This document shows positions 7,592 to 18,021 of a DNA stretch of 23,207 nt, in pieces. The stretch is taken from contig PJAB01000603.1 in assembly GCA_002887195.1 (NCBI GenBank), forward strand, positions 1 to 23,207, in the 5' to 3' direction. The stretch is from Chrysochromulina parva. Its lineage: Eukaryota > Haptophyta > Prymnesiales > Chrysochromulinaceae. Below the pieces are notes generated by a model. The model was given only the letters and a program-made list of their open reading frames with translations. It did no database searches and was not told the origin of the DNA. Each line of letters begins with the position of its first letter. Position 1 is the first letter of the stretch. The translations under genes were made by a program, and so were the position numbers.

Positions 7592-10500
7592 ATGGAAGAC
7601 CTATGCGTCTCTCCTCTCATCCAAGCGGTGCAGCGCCTAGACGTGCACAGCGTTGGGGCACTCGTTGCTAAAGGTGCGCGCGTCTCGAATGCCCGCATCG
7701 CATCTCGAATGCCCGCATCGCGCCTCGTTCGGCTAGCATGCGATTGCACACTCGTCCGACGACGGCACATTTTGTTGCTCCACTCCATGTTGGCAGGTGC
7801 CAAGCAGCGCGAGCTCGACTGCGGCCTGCACGAGGTCGCCGTCGGCGACCGCGAGTCGGCAAACTGCCAAAAGGCGCGGCTGATCATTGCCAAGATCCTC
7901 GTGGCCAAGGGCGCGCTCCCCGACAACAGGCAGCATGGCTGCGGGGGCACACCGCTGCACCACTCGCTCGCGGGTGGCTACATTGAGCTCGTCGACTACC
8001 TCGTGTCCTGCAAGGCCGACATCAACGCCGCCAACCGATACGGCGTGCACCCGCTGCACATTGCGGTTAAGCGCGAGTTTGTCGAGTGCATCGCGTACCT
8101 GATGACGCGCGATGACGGGGCGGGTGCGCATGCGCTGCCGTTGGCCAAGGTGCGCGACGAACTCGCGTGGGCGGTGCAGTACGACCTGCCGCGCGCCGTG
8201 CTCAGCCTGCTTGAGCACGGCGCACCCCACGGGATGCGAGTCGTCACGCCGTGGACGAGCTGCGCGCCGCGCTCTCGATCGACATGGGATTTTTCGTTGC
8301 CACTCGGCTACTACGCAGTGATGCGGGGCTGGCGCTCGAAGGCGCTGTACGAGGTGCTCTCCAAGGGCTGGTCGCCCACGCACGCCTCCGTCGGCACCGC
8401 CGAGGGTGAGGGCGAGGGCATCGCAGCGGCCTTGATTCATTTGGATGGGATCGTGCGCACGGAGCCTTCCCAATTGGTGAGAGTGCACTCCGTTGGCCCG
8501 CGACGGCGGTGTCCCCACCCCCCGCCCTGCGCTCACCCTCTATGCCTTCCCGCATCTTCCCTGCCCTCCCTGCCTCTGCGCACATTCCTTCCCGCTGACC
8601 GCGAGCCCTTGTCGTGCGGCACCCGCGCTCGTGCGCTCTCCATCTCCCCACAGGTTGTGCGTGCCATGCCTTACCAGGCCTCGCTGGTCCACCTCGCCGT
8701 CTACTCCGGATCCGCACCGCTTCTCGCCTATGTGCTCCGGCTCGGCCTCACGCGCGGAGAGCCGGCTCTCTCGGCGTCCGTGTGTGACTGCTTCCAGCAT
8801 GCACCGCTCGCGTACGCAGCGTGCGCGGATGCGGTCGGTTTGGTCCGCGTGCTACTGGACGCACGCGCCGACCCCGAGGGTGCCGACAACGAGGGGCGCA
8901 CTGCACTTCACATTGCGAGCGCGATGGGGCACGCCGCCTCGGCAGCCGCTCTACTCGAAGCGGGAGCGCGCCCGTCAACTCTCGACGCGCACGGCAACAG
9001 CGCCGTTCACTTTGCAGCCGCTGAGGCTCGCGAGCACGTGCTCAGATTGCTCCTCGATGCCGAGGACGGACCGCGCTGCCTGCGCGTGCGCAACAAGGAC
9101 CAAGTGCTGCCGCTACACCTGGCCGCGGGGGCAGGCGATGCGCCCGGGTGCGCGCTGATGCTCTCGTATGACCCGACGCTCATTGGGAAGCGTGTGCGCG
9201 ATGAGGGGACGCCGTTGCACACGGCGGCGGAGAAGGGGCATGCGGAGGCAGTCTCGCTGCTTCTCTCTGCCAAGGCCGACGTCGAGGCGCACCTGTCACT
9301 GAATGTGGACCCTCGGACGCCGCTCCACCTGGCAGCCGAGTATGCGCACGAGCCGTGCGTGTCACTGCTCCTGAACAAGGGAGCCGATCCGCTCGCGGCC
9401 CTTCCCACGGGCTTTCTGAGCCAGTTCAAGAACTATAAGTCCCTCTCCCTGCAGATCAGGCGTGCCTCGTGCCATGCGGCCGCGCTCGCCTCCCATTTTA
9501 GGGATGAGGGATGGATGGAGACGGTGGCTGTGCTTGATAAGGCCGTGGCCAAGCGCAAAGCCAAGAGTCTTGATGAGCCCACCGCCGCCGCCGCCGCCGC
9601 CGCCGAGGGCCGTGCCGGTAAGAAGAAGACCGTGTCGACGCTCACGGCGGCTGAAAAGAAAGAAATTCTTAAGGCGACGGTCGCCGCCGAAAAGGACGCA
9701 AACGGCTGCCCCGCTGCCCCCCCCAAGGCCGACGCGATTGTCGAGCTGACGCCGATGCCGGCGTCGTCGGCATCGCCGCCGCCATTGGTCGTCTCACCGG
9801 CCGTCGTGCGCGCGTCGTCCGTGGATCTTGATGAGGACGACGTGCGCGCCACAGGCCGTAACCTCCGCGACAGTCTGGAGGCCGACCAGGCCGGCACGGA
9901 GAAAGTTGAGGGGGCGGTCTCCGGCGTCGACGCGAACCTGTGGGAAACCCTCCTCTCGACCGTCATCGACGAGTACGGTGAGCAAGGACGGCCGCCGGCG
10001 ACCGAGGAGGACCTGCGGGCCTTTCTCGAGCGCTTCGCTTCCAAACACGGACTCCGAACTGGCGATCTGCAGGAGATGATGCACCAGATGGCCGTCCCGT
10101 TGGCCGTTCGTGAGGCCAACCTCAGTGTGGCGAGCCTCGGCGTCGGCGAGCGCGCCGACGCGTGCGCGTCGTCAGCCTCGCCGCCGCTGCTCGCGCTGCC
10201 GCCCCCGAAGCTCAACCCGAAACTCTTTGGTGGGCCTCGCGTCGCGCCGCGCCGGCTCCCTTGCCATGTGCCGCTGCCCTCGAGCGAGAGCGAGCGTCGC
10301 GGCACCGGCGCCGGCGCGGGTGGTGATGGAACGTACGCTGCCGCCGCCGCCGCCGCCGCCGCCGTCGCCGCCGCCGCCGCCCTCGCCGCGCCCACTGCGC
10401 TGGCCGCTGCGGCGGCCAGCGCGCCAGCGGGCGAGTTGGCGCGCCTGGAGGAGGCGTGCGGAGGAGGGGCGACGGGAGCGGAGGCAGCGGAGGCAGCGGC

Positions 10501-11628
10501 CAGGAGGGAGCTTCGGTGGAGGGAAAAGAGCCCGGAAGAGCCCGGCGCAACCCAGGGCCTTGGCCCGTTAGACATAGCCCTCACCGAGGAGAATGAGGCG
10601 ATGCTCACGAAGGTGATTCGGGAGCGCGCGGCCCTCAGGAGCGGATCCACAGCCGGAGCCACTGCGGAGTCAGCTCGACAGGAGCCACAGGGCGACCCGC
10701 GGCTACCCCTAGCGGGTGAGGAAGTCATCCACCTCAAGGTCGAGCGGCTGCGGCGGTATCTCGGCATAGGTGCGGAGATGAAACTGTTCCAGGTAGTCGA
10801 GAAGAGTGCACGGCATCTGGGCCTCGAGAATGAGCTCAAGGGGAGGGGGTTAACGGACAAGGTTGATACTTGCCTGCGCACCCTCGCCCGTGACTCGCAC
10901 CCTCGCCCGTGCCTGACCGGTGGGGACTCGGCGGCGGCTGTGCCTCCGAAGCCATTGAACCCGTTACCGCCGCAGACATTGACCGTCACCGTGCCCGCGG
11001 GCATGAAGGGCGGCATGACGCTCTCGGGCATCCCAACGCCTACGGGTCTGGTGCAGGTCACTATCCCCCATGGCCTCATCGCCGGCCAGCAGTTCCAAAT
11101 CATGCCTCCACCGGCCTCGCCTTCGCAAGTCCCCCACACTATCGCCATGGCCATGGCCGCCAAATGCGGCGCCGCTGGCCTTGCCAGCCAGGGCATTGAT
11201 CATGCACTGCTCGATGCCATGGTCAAGATCAACATGGCACAGCCCGGCCTCGTTGCCAAGCAGCTCCATGCGGAGCTGCTCAAGCAGGACGAGCAGCGGT
11301 GGGCGCACGTGACGGTTGGCGATGTGAAGCGGCTGTATGTGAAGATGGCCAAAGGTAGCGGCGGCGGCGACAGTGGTGGAGGCGGTGGTGGAGGTGGAAG
11401 CGGTAGAGGCGGTGGAGGCGGTGGAGGCGGTGGAGGCGATGGTGCAGGTGGTGGCGCAGGTGGTTTTCACGGCGGCGCTGCCTCTGTCGAATCCGGCGCA
11501 GCGGCGAGCCCCGAGAGCAGTCGGGGGGCTGGGAATGAGAGCAGTCGGGGCGCTGGCGGCGCCGGCGGCGGTAGCAGCGGCGGCGGAGGGGGTGGGGGTG
11601 GCGGCCGCACCGTCGACAACGACGACGA

Positions 11629-11676
<48 letters not shown>

Positions 11677-11681
11677 TGACA

Positions 11682-11715
<34 letters not shown>

Positions 11716-14101
11716 CGATGACGATGACGACGATGACGACGAGAACGACGACGGTGAGGAGGAGGAGGAGGAGGAGGCGGAGGAGCAGGAGGGGGAGGAG
11801 GAGGAGGAGGAGGAGGAGGAGGAGGAGGAGGAGGCTGAAGGCTTGCGACGACGCTCCCACCTCTCCGCTGACGCCATCGCCATCATCTCGGCGGCCGCGG
11901 CGGTGCCCAGCGATCAGCTCAGTGCTGCCATCGAGGCGGCTGCGGCTGTGCCGGCGCCAGCGCGTGCGGGGCCTTCGGAGAAGGAAAGGGGCGCGCTCGA
12001 GCCTGCACCCAAGCGGCAGCGGCCGTTACTGAAGCCAAAGGCCGCCGGGGCGACGGCTGAAGAGGTAAGCAGCGCGCCCACCGCTGCAGGGGCGATCCTA
12101 CCTGCCGCGGCATCGTCGGTAGCGCTGGCAGCGAAGCGGATTGCGGCCCGCGCGATGGACCGCGCGTACGAGGTGATCATGGGGAGCAGCGCTGGCCTGG
12201 TAGGAAGCCGGTCGGCGCCCGGCGCTGACCAAAACTTGCCCGCTGACTTTGGGGGCCACGAGAGAGGCGAAATTGCTGATGGCGGGATTGCTGATGGCGG
12301 GGTTGCTGATGGCGAGGGTGCTGATGGCGAGGATGCTGATGGCGAGGGTGCTGATGGCGAGGGTGCTGATGGCGAGGGTGCTAATAGCTCCGACCCCGGC
12401 GTGTTTTTGCCGGGAGGCTCGATGCCCGCTTTTGCCAAATTGGCTGCCGACTGGCCGCCACCGCCACCGACGCCAGCGCTTCCCCTGGGCGCTGCCCCAG
12501 CCGCCGGCCAGGCCATGGCGGCCATGGAGGCGATGGCGACCAGCATGGCGATGGCGAAGGCGGCGGGTGAGCTCGTGGAGCATGTGTGGTCACAGACGAG
12601 GACGCACGTCCTTGTGTCTCTTAAGGGCGCGCCGCTGCGGCGCCAAGACCCTCACGCCTTCCACATCCGACTGGTGGATTCCTGCGCCATCGTCGCCGCG
12701 CCTGATGCCTCCTACTGCGTCTGCCTGCACGTCTTTCTTCCGATCGTGCCGAGCACCGCGCGTGCATTTGCAGTGCCGTCCGAGGGGCGTTTGGTACTCA
12801 TAATGCCCAAGCAGGTGGCTGGCACGTGGAGCCAGATCGAAAGGTCGATGACGTTCGCAGAGCAAGCCGTGCCCTGCAATATCAGGGAAGGTCGAATGAA
12901 GGTGTTCACAGGGCAGGCTACGGCATGGATCCAGCCGGCGGCGTGGCGTGAGCTCACGCCGGCGCCCACGCCCATGCCGAGGTCGGTGGCAGGATGTGCC
13001 CACGCCGATGCCTCCTCTGCCGCGGCAGCCATCGTGCAGCCGCCACCGCCCAAGCGCCGTAATGGGCGCCGTACTCCAGTGGTCTCGGAGGTGCTGGCGC
13101 AGGAGGCGAGGGCGTCGGGGGCCTCGGCCGCCGCGGTGGCCGCCGCGGCCGCCATTCTGAGCGGCGACACGATCGCTGGCGAGGAGATCGCAGGGGAGAT
13201 CGCAGGTCCAGCGACGCTCGCTCCAGCAGAGGGTCGGTACCGGTATCGCCTCGGCGTCGGCATCGAGCATGAGTCCGCTGCGTCGGCCGCGCCGCCCCCC
13301 GCCTCCGCCAAATCGTCAAAAGCCGCTAAGGGCGGCGCAGGGCCCGCGCAAGCCGCCGCCGCCGCGCGCGCGCCCACTGTTGCTGCCTCTCGCCGTGCCG
13401 CTCACGGCATCGCCTATCGCAGTCAGCCGCCGGTGCGAAATGCACCGGTTCGTTTGCTCGTGGTAGCTGATGGGACGGTCGAAGACAAGGTGAGCGCCTT
13501 ACTCGACGGCGACGGCGCTCTAGGCATGTGGCGTTCGGCCATTTGCCATGCGAATGAAGGGGCCCAAAAAACCGCCAAGGCTCAGCAGAGCGCGGCTGCC
13601 AAGAGCGGGGCGATGACGCCAGCGACTGTCAAGGGGAGCGGTAAGGGCGGCGCCAAGGAGGGGCAGCAGCAGCAGCAGGCAGCGACGTCGCTGGATGCGA
13701 CGCAGACGCAGCGGCTAGTCGACGCCCTCGTGAGCTACCGTGGGCTCTCAGGCGGTGAGGTATCTCGTGCCGCGACCGATGCGACCAATGCGCTGGTTGG
13801 AATGCTTCGAATATCTGGCGGGGGCGCTCTCGAGCCACGCCAGATCGACCTCAAGCTCACGGACACGACCAATGTGCGGGTGGGCGCAGCGGCCAAGACG
13901 GTGGACGCTGCGTTGGCGTATCTCGAGGGCAAAGCAGCCGAGGAGGCGGCGGAGGCGGAGACGGCGCGCGTGCGGCGTGCAGAGGAGGCGGCGTGGGCGG
14001 CGGCGGTGGCCCGTGCACAATCGATCAACGTGAGGATTGGCGATGCGGACGAGGACGAGGACGAGGACGACGACGACGATGACGACGACGACGACGACGA
14101 C

Positions 14102-14152
<51 letters not shown>

Positions 14153-16732
14153 GACGATGAGGAGGAGGAGGACACCGACGAGGACGAGGACGAGGATGGC
14201 AATGCGACGGTCGAGTACAATGACGAGTATACATTCGAGGAGAAGGATGGCGAGGAGGAGGACGATGCGGCGGACACAAACGACGAAGACCTCGGTGAAG
14301 AGGTAATGCAGCACGCACCGATGTGTGCTCCTGTCGTGACACCCGCCGCGACCGCTCGCCGCGGCCGTCGCGACGAACGCCAGAGCGATCAGTCCGATGC
14401 CTCCCTTGATGCCTCTCTCGAGGAGGCGATGACGTCGAGCCTCCGGGCTTCACGCGCCCAACGAGCCGCCGCCCGTGCCGATGCCGCCGCGCGTCTGGAT
14501 GCGGATGCGCGCGCCGCGGCTGCGCTCGCGGAGGACACCGAGCGGGCGCAGCGCAGCACGCAGCCGCTGCCGCTGGCGGCCGCCCAGTCACGTATGGGCA
14601 CACGTGCGGGTATGGCCAAGTTGAGCGGTGGGGGTGCGGAGGGAGGTGCAGCTACAAGGGCTGGTGCGGCGCCGCCGGACACTCGAAGCTCCACGGTACC
14701 TCCAGAGCTGTCGCCTGTCACGGCGGCGGCGGTACGCGGCGCACGACAGGCGGCGGCACCAGTGAATGGCCGCCAGGTTGTCCCCGCCCCCGTCCCTGCC
14801 CCTGCCCCTGCCCCTGCCCCCGCAGTCACCGCCGTCACCGCCGTCACCGCCGCCCCCAACGCCCCCAACACCCCCGCCCCCACCCCCGCGGCGGCAGCCA
14901 CAATCGGAGGACGCGCAGGCGGCGCAGCGGCCGGCGGCGGGGTGGCAAGGCCTCTTGCGGCTGGTCTGCCTGTGGCGCCGACCCGGAATCCCGCCCCCCC
15001 CGCCGCCGCTGTGATGGCCGCCAGCCGCTCGGCGGACGGTCTGGCCCGAGGAGTTGGGCGCGGGGCAGTGGCAGCGCCGGCGCCGGGGCCGCCTGTGTCC
15101 GGTGGGGCGTGGCGGGCGGCGGCACCGGCGGCGGCACCGGCGGCGGCACCGGCGGCGGCACCGGCGGCGGCATCGGGGGCGGGAATGTGGGGTGGATTTG
15201 GCAACAGTAGCGCACCCGGGTCTCGCGGCGTCCCTTCCCTCCTCAGCGGCCAAAGCAGTTCGGCGCCGGCCGTGCCAGGGCCTTCGACGGCCTCGCACGC
15301 CGTCCCTGCCACATTGGGCGGCGCCGCAAGCCTCGGTGGCCTCCCACTGCCGGCTGCGGCTGCGCTGCCGTCGACACTGCTAGGCCGCGGAGGGCGCGGC
15401 AGCGGCAGTAGCACCGCTCAGCCCGCTGCCACGGCGGCGCGCTCGGATCCCTACGCCGCTCTCGCGCGAGATCACGGGCAAGGGCTCGCATCAAAGATCG
15501 ACTTCGATGCCGTTGATCCCATGCGAGCTCTCGGCCTTGCGCCGCCGCAGCCGTCGGCGGCCTCGTCGCAAGTGCCGCTATCGCGCCTGCCCCCTGCAGG
15601 CCTGTGCGACAGCAGCCTCGGCGGCGGTGGCAGAGGCCTCGGCGGCGGCGGCGGCGGCACGCGGCACGACGATCTCGAGGATGGCTTCGAGGCGATGACG
15701 CAGCTACTCGCGGAAGACATGATCGGCGACCTTTGGGCGAACCCGATGCCCGATGATCTCTTCCTTCCCTCGTCACTCCCCGTAGAGATGCCTGCTCCGC
15801 CCGCCCGCCATCACAGCCGCGAGGCCATGGGAGTGTTGCTCGCACGCCCTGAGCTCCCGGGCCTTGCCGCCCTCCATTCGAATCGAGATCCGATTCTCGA
15901 CCAATCTCGACCGATCTCGAACAATCTCGACTCTCTCCAAAGCGCTCCGGTGGATGAACTCGCCGGCACGCCATTGCCGATGGCGCCCGCGCGTGCCCAG
16001 TCGATGCCCGGAACGACGCGTGCTCAATCGATGCCCGCTGGCGCGCTGTCCTCAACCGCTCCCGGCAGCAGCGCGGGGCGTCCACCTGTGTGGCCGGCGG
16101 CATCTGGCGCACCCTTGGCCTCCACCGCCGCCGCCGCTCCGGCTACCACTGCCGCCGCCGCCGTCAGCCGCGGCGCGCCGGGTGGCAGGGGGCCTGGGCT
16201 GGGCCTGACATCGTCCGTGCCTCTCGGTGCCCCACGCAACGGCAGCAGCGGCAGCAACGGCAGCAGCGGCAGCAACGGCAGCAGCGCGGCGGCGGCGGCG
16301 AGCTCAGCGGCGGTGGCAGTGGGAGGTGTCGCCTCGGCGTCGGGCTCGGCGGCGGCCAGTGGCGGCGGCGCGGCCAAGCGCCCTGACGCGCGCCCCGCCA
16401 CTGCGCCCGTCGCCGCCACCGGCGGCGCCCGAGACGACGTGAGTGCTCAAGATCCTACCAAGGACTGGCGATGCAAGTGTGGGACGCTCAACAAGGCAGG
16501 CACGCACCTGTGCGCGTCGCGATCGTGCCACTGCTATTTCTGCCTCGGATGCGGTGTGCTCGGCCATCAGCAACGCTTCTGCCGTCGCGCGCAGCACTCG
16601 AACGCGGGGGTGGGCGCTAGCGGCGCGCCCGCCGGTGCCGCCACCGCGCCCGCCGGTGGCGTCGCCGCCTCGACGTCTTCGTCGAACGCCGCCGCCGCCC
16701 CTGCCGCCGCCGCTGCTGCTGCTGCTGCTGCT

Positions 16733-16767
<35 letters not shown>

Positions 16768-17097
16768 TTCCCAGGCCACGGCGCCGCCCGCAGCTCGCTC
16801 GCAGTTGCTCCCCTCGGCAAGTGGTCTCGGAGGCAGCGCGCCGACGCCGACAGCCAGCGGTGCCGCCGCCGATGAGGGCCGGCGGCCGGCACAGAATCCG
16901 AAGCAGGACTGGCGGTGCAAGTGCGGTGCTGTCAACAAGGCGGGCAGCTACCAGTGCGGCAAGCGTGGATGCCGCGTCTTCTTTTGCTTGGGCTGCGGCC
17001 AGCTCGGCCATCAACAGCGCTTCTGCCGCCAGGGAGGCGCCGCCGTCGTCGCCTCGCCCGCTGCCGTCACGGCGCAAGCGGGCGCCGCGGGTGCCGT

Positions 17098-17130
<33 letters not shown>

Positions 17131-17566
17131 GGCCAGCGGCAGCGGCAGCGGCAGCGGTGCCCACCTCAGCGATTACGTCGCTGGAGCGGCGGCACACTGG
17201 CAAGGGCAGTCGGCCGCGCCGTCGGCCGGCGGCACGCGCGCTGCCTCAAGCGGCGGGACGGTGGCGGCCGGCACCGGCACGGCTCTTGCAGGGGGCGGCA
17301 AGGGCGGTGGCGTGCGCGGTCACCGGCGCGGCGCGGAGGCGCTCGGCTTGTCCGACAATCTCGACAGCTCGGCCAACGACGAGAGCTGTGTCATCTGCAT
17401 GGACGCCCCTGCACAGATCACCCTCTTCCCTTGCGGCCACAACATCACCTGCGCGGGGTGCACGCAAGCGCTCCTCCAGCTGCGACGACCGTGCCCGTTC
17501 TGCTCGCAGCCGATCAAGGGCACCGACCTCGACCACATGCCTGAAGCATGGCAGCGCAACCGCTAG
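7592..17566 (+). CDS. Giant ankyrin-repeat, CS-like, zinc-knuckle and RING-HC protein; putative E3 ubiquitin ligase
   Basis: The frame is open for 9975 bases. Removing one clear intron (8477-8653) leaves about 3265 residues. In spliced numbering, ankyrin repeats occupy about 118-171 and 305-548 (roughly nine, with TPLHHSLAGG, TALHIASAMGH and TPLHLAAEY). A VPxG module lies at about 1071-1113, and a conserved-looking helical stretch (KQLHAELLKQ...VGDVKRLYVKM) at about 1128-1196. Poly-Gly, poly-Asp and poly-Glu runs follow. A CS/p23-like domain sits at about 1599-1687 (W-S-Q-T-x-x-x-V-x-V to L-V-L-I-M-P-K-x5-W). More acidic and Ala/Pro repeats come next, then two zinc modules (about 2902-2938 and 3050-3086), and a C-terminal RING-HC (about 3207-3245; C-x2-C-x11-C-x-H-x3-C-x2-C-x10-C-x2-C). 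A RING finger recruits ubiquitin-loaded E2 enzymes. The ankyrins and CS domain suggest client or chaperone binding, and the CCHC knuckles suggest RNA or ssDNA contact. Function, location and unity as one transcript are inferred. Other in-frame introns could hide in the low-complexity parts. Confidence 0.8.
7683..7722 (+). repeat. 20-base tandem duplication near the start of the giant gene
   Basis: The unit CTCGAATGCCCGCATCGCAT occurs twice in direct succession, the second copy differing at its last two bases. Because 20 is not a multiple of three, the two copies are read in different frames (SNARIA, then SRMPAS). This would shift the frame unless it is ancient and compensated, or the local gene model is slightly wrong. 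Confidence 0.8.
8477..8653 (+). other. In-frame, stop-free intron of the giant gene (GT-AG, 177 bases)
   Basis: The donor is TTG|GTGAGA and the acceptor is CTCCATCTCCCCACAG|GTT. The interior is strongly C/T-rich, with a CTGAC branchpoint-like site at 8595-8599. Reading through adds 59 Pro/Ser/Arg-rich residues that interrupt the ankyrin region. The length is an exact multiple of three with no stop, so retention would still give a full-length protein. Confidence 0.85.
11617..11835 (+). repeat. Poly-Asp then poly-Glu coding repeat
   Basis: GAC/GAT repeats followed by GAG repeats encode an uninterrupted acidic run of roughly 70 residues in the giant protein, preceded by a Gly-rich run from about 11359. 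The tract is in frame throughout. It is an intrinsically disordered, highly negative segment such as is found in chromatin- or ribosome-associated proteins, though this gives no specific function. Confidence 0.85.
12272..12376 (+). repeat. 15-base minisatellite encoding ADGEG repeats
   Basis: Seven successive 15-base units of the form GGTGCTGATGGCGAG are present, with the first copies carrying ATT or GTT in place of GGT. They encode ADGxx five-residue repeats in the giant protein. A degraded eighth copy follows. The unit keeps the reading frame. Confidence 0.85.
14047..14200 (+). repeat. Second acidic coding repeat (Asp/Glu and DDS units)
   Basis: GAC/GAG repeats encode alternating Asp/Glu, then poly-Asp, then five Asp-Asp-Ser units (the GACGACAGC nine-base unit), then more acidic residues. 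DDS units are potential casein-kinase-2 phosphorylation sites. They follow an Ala/Glu-rich predicted helix (about 13900-14010). Confidence 0.8.
15117..15172 (+). repeat. 12-base GGCGGCACCGGC repeat encoding Ala-Pro units
   Basis: Four to five direct copies of a 12-base unit encode AAPA repeats within a long Pro/Ala-rich linker of the giant protein. Related PAPA and AVT repeats lie at about 14785-14855. These are linker-type sequences with no domain. Confidence 0.7.
16472..16582 (+). other. Composite zinc module 1 in the giant protein
   Basis: Cysteine spacing is C-x-C-x10-C-x4-C-x4-C-x2-C-x4-H-x4-C, starting at WRCKCG and ending HQQRFC. The second half is an exact CCHC zinc knuckle (C-x2-C-x4-H-x4-C). 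The first half could bind a second zinc ion. An extra Cys sits in the middle (CHCYFC). Confidence 0.75.
16701..16768 (+). repeat. Poly-Ala coding repeat between the zinc modules
   Basis: GCC, GCT and GCG runs encode about 22 consecutive Ala residues. The codon switches from GCT to GCG within the run, which indicates successive expansions of different triplets. Confidence 0.75.
16916..17026 (+). other. Composite zinc module 2 in the giant protein
   Basis: It has the same spacing as module 1 and shares DWRCKCG, NKAG, FCLGCG, LGHQQRFCR. It lacks the extra central Cys. The pair looks like an internal duplication separated by a low-complexity Ala-rich linker, followed by a poly-Gly run at about 17098-17135. 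Confidence 0.75.
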
Positions 17567-18021
17567 CGCTACGAAATATGAATGCCAACCAATTCGAGAT
17601 CGTTCGAGGCGCACCGACGGTGAACCTTTGTTGACGGCGGCCATCGTCGGATTCCACCTTTCCACGAGAAAGGAGATAGGTGAATCGTATCCGATCGCGA
17701 TGCGCGCTCAGGGACTCGCGACTCTCGGCGCTCGCTGCTCTTGCCACCGCACCACAGGTGAGTAGCGTTCTTTTTTTCGGTTTGACTTGTTCCGTGTGCG
17801 AAAAAGGCACGGCGGGTTCGCGGTCCCCCGTGCGCCGTGTCCGCCTGTGCGTTCGCTGTGTGGACGTTAGTGGCGTGGCGCTCCCCGTGCGGTGCCCGCG
17901 CCCCCCGCGGGGGCCCGGCCGGCGCCGGCGGGGCGCGCGGCCGCAGGTCCTTTTCGTCGGCTGTTTTTCCTCAGGGATACCTCAGGGACTATAGACTAAC
18001 ACTAGACGAACCACGCTTCAT
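17567..18021. other. Convergent 3' region with a very GC-rich stretch
   Basis: This stretch lies between the stop codon of the giant gene and that of the EF-hand gene. Bases 17890-17945 are nearly pure G and C and can fold back on themselves (CGCCCCCCGCGGGGGCCC, then GGCCGGCGCCGGC). No gene or known RNA is recognised. A polyadenylation signal is not evident. Confidence 0.4.

Noticed and set aside
9433..11196. Long minus-strand open frame (587 residues) opposite the giant gene
   Set aside because: It is Ala/Ser/Arg-rich with no domain and lies exactly opposite ankyrin and VPxG coding sequence. GC-rich third positions leave antisense frames open, so I treat it as a shadow.
10964..11860. Minus-strand frame rich in Leu and Val, resembling membrane segments
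   Set aside because: The hydrophobic runs are simply the reverse reading of GAC/GAG and GGC repeats of the giant gene. The apparent transmembrane segments are an artefact of repeat codons.
12065..12089. GTAAGC...GCAG resembling a tiny intron in the giant gene
   Set aside because: Only 25 bases long, far below the 125-177 base introns seen here, and removing it would shift the frame.
17890..17945. Very GC-rich foldback as a possible structured RNA gene
   Set aside because: No conserved RNA motif is recognisable, and extreme GC content makes such foldbacks common by chance.
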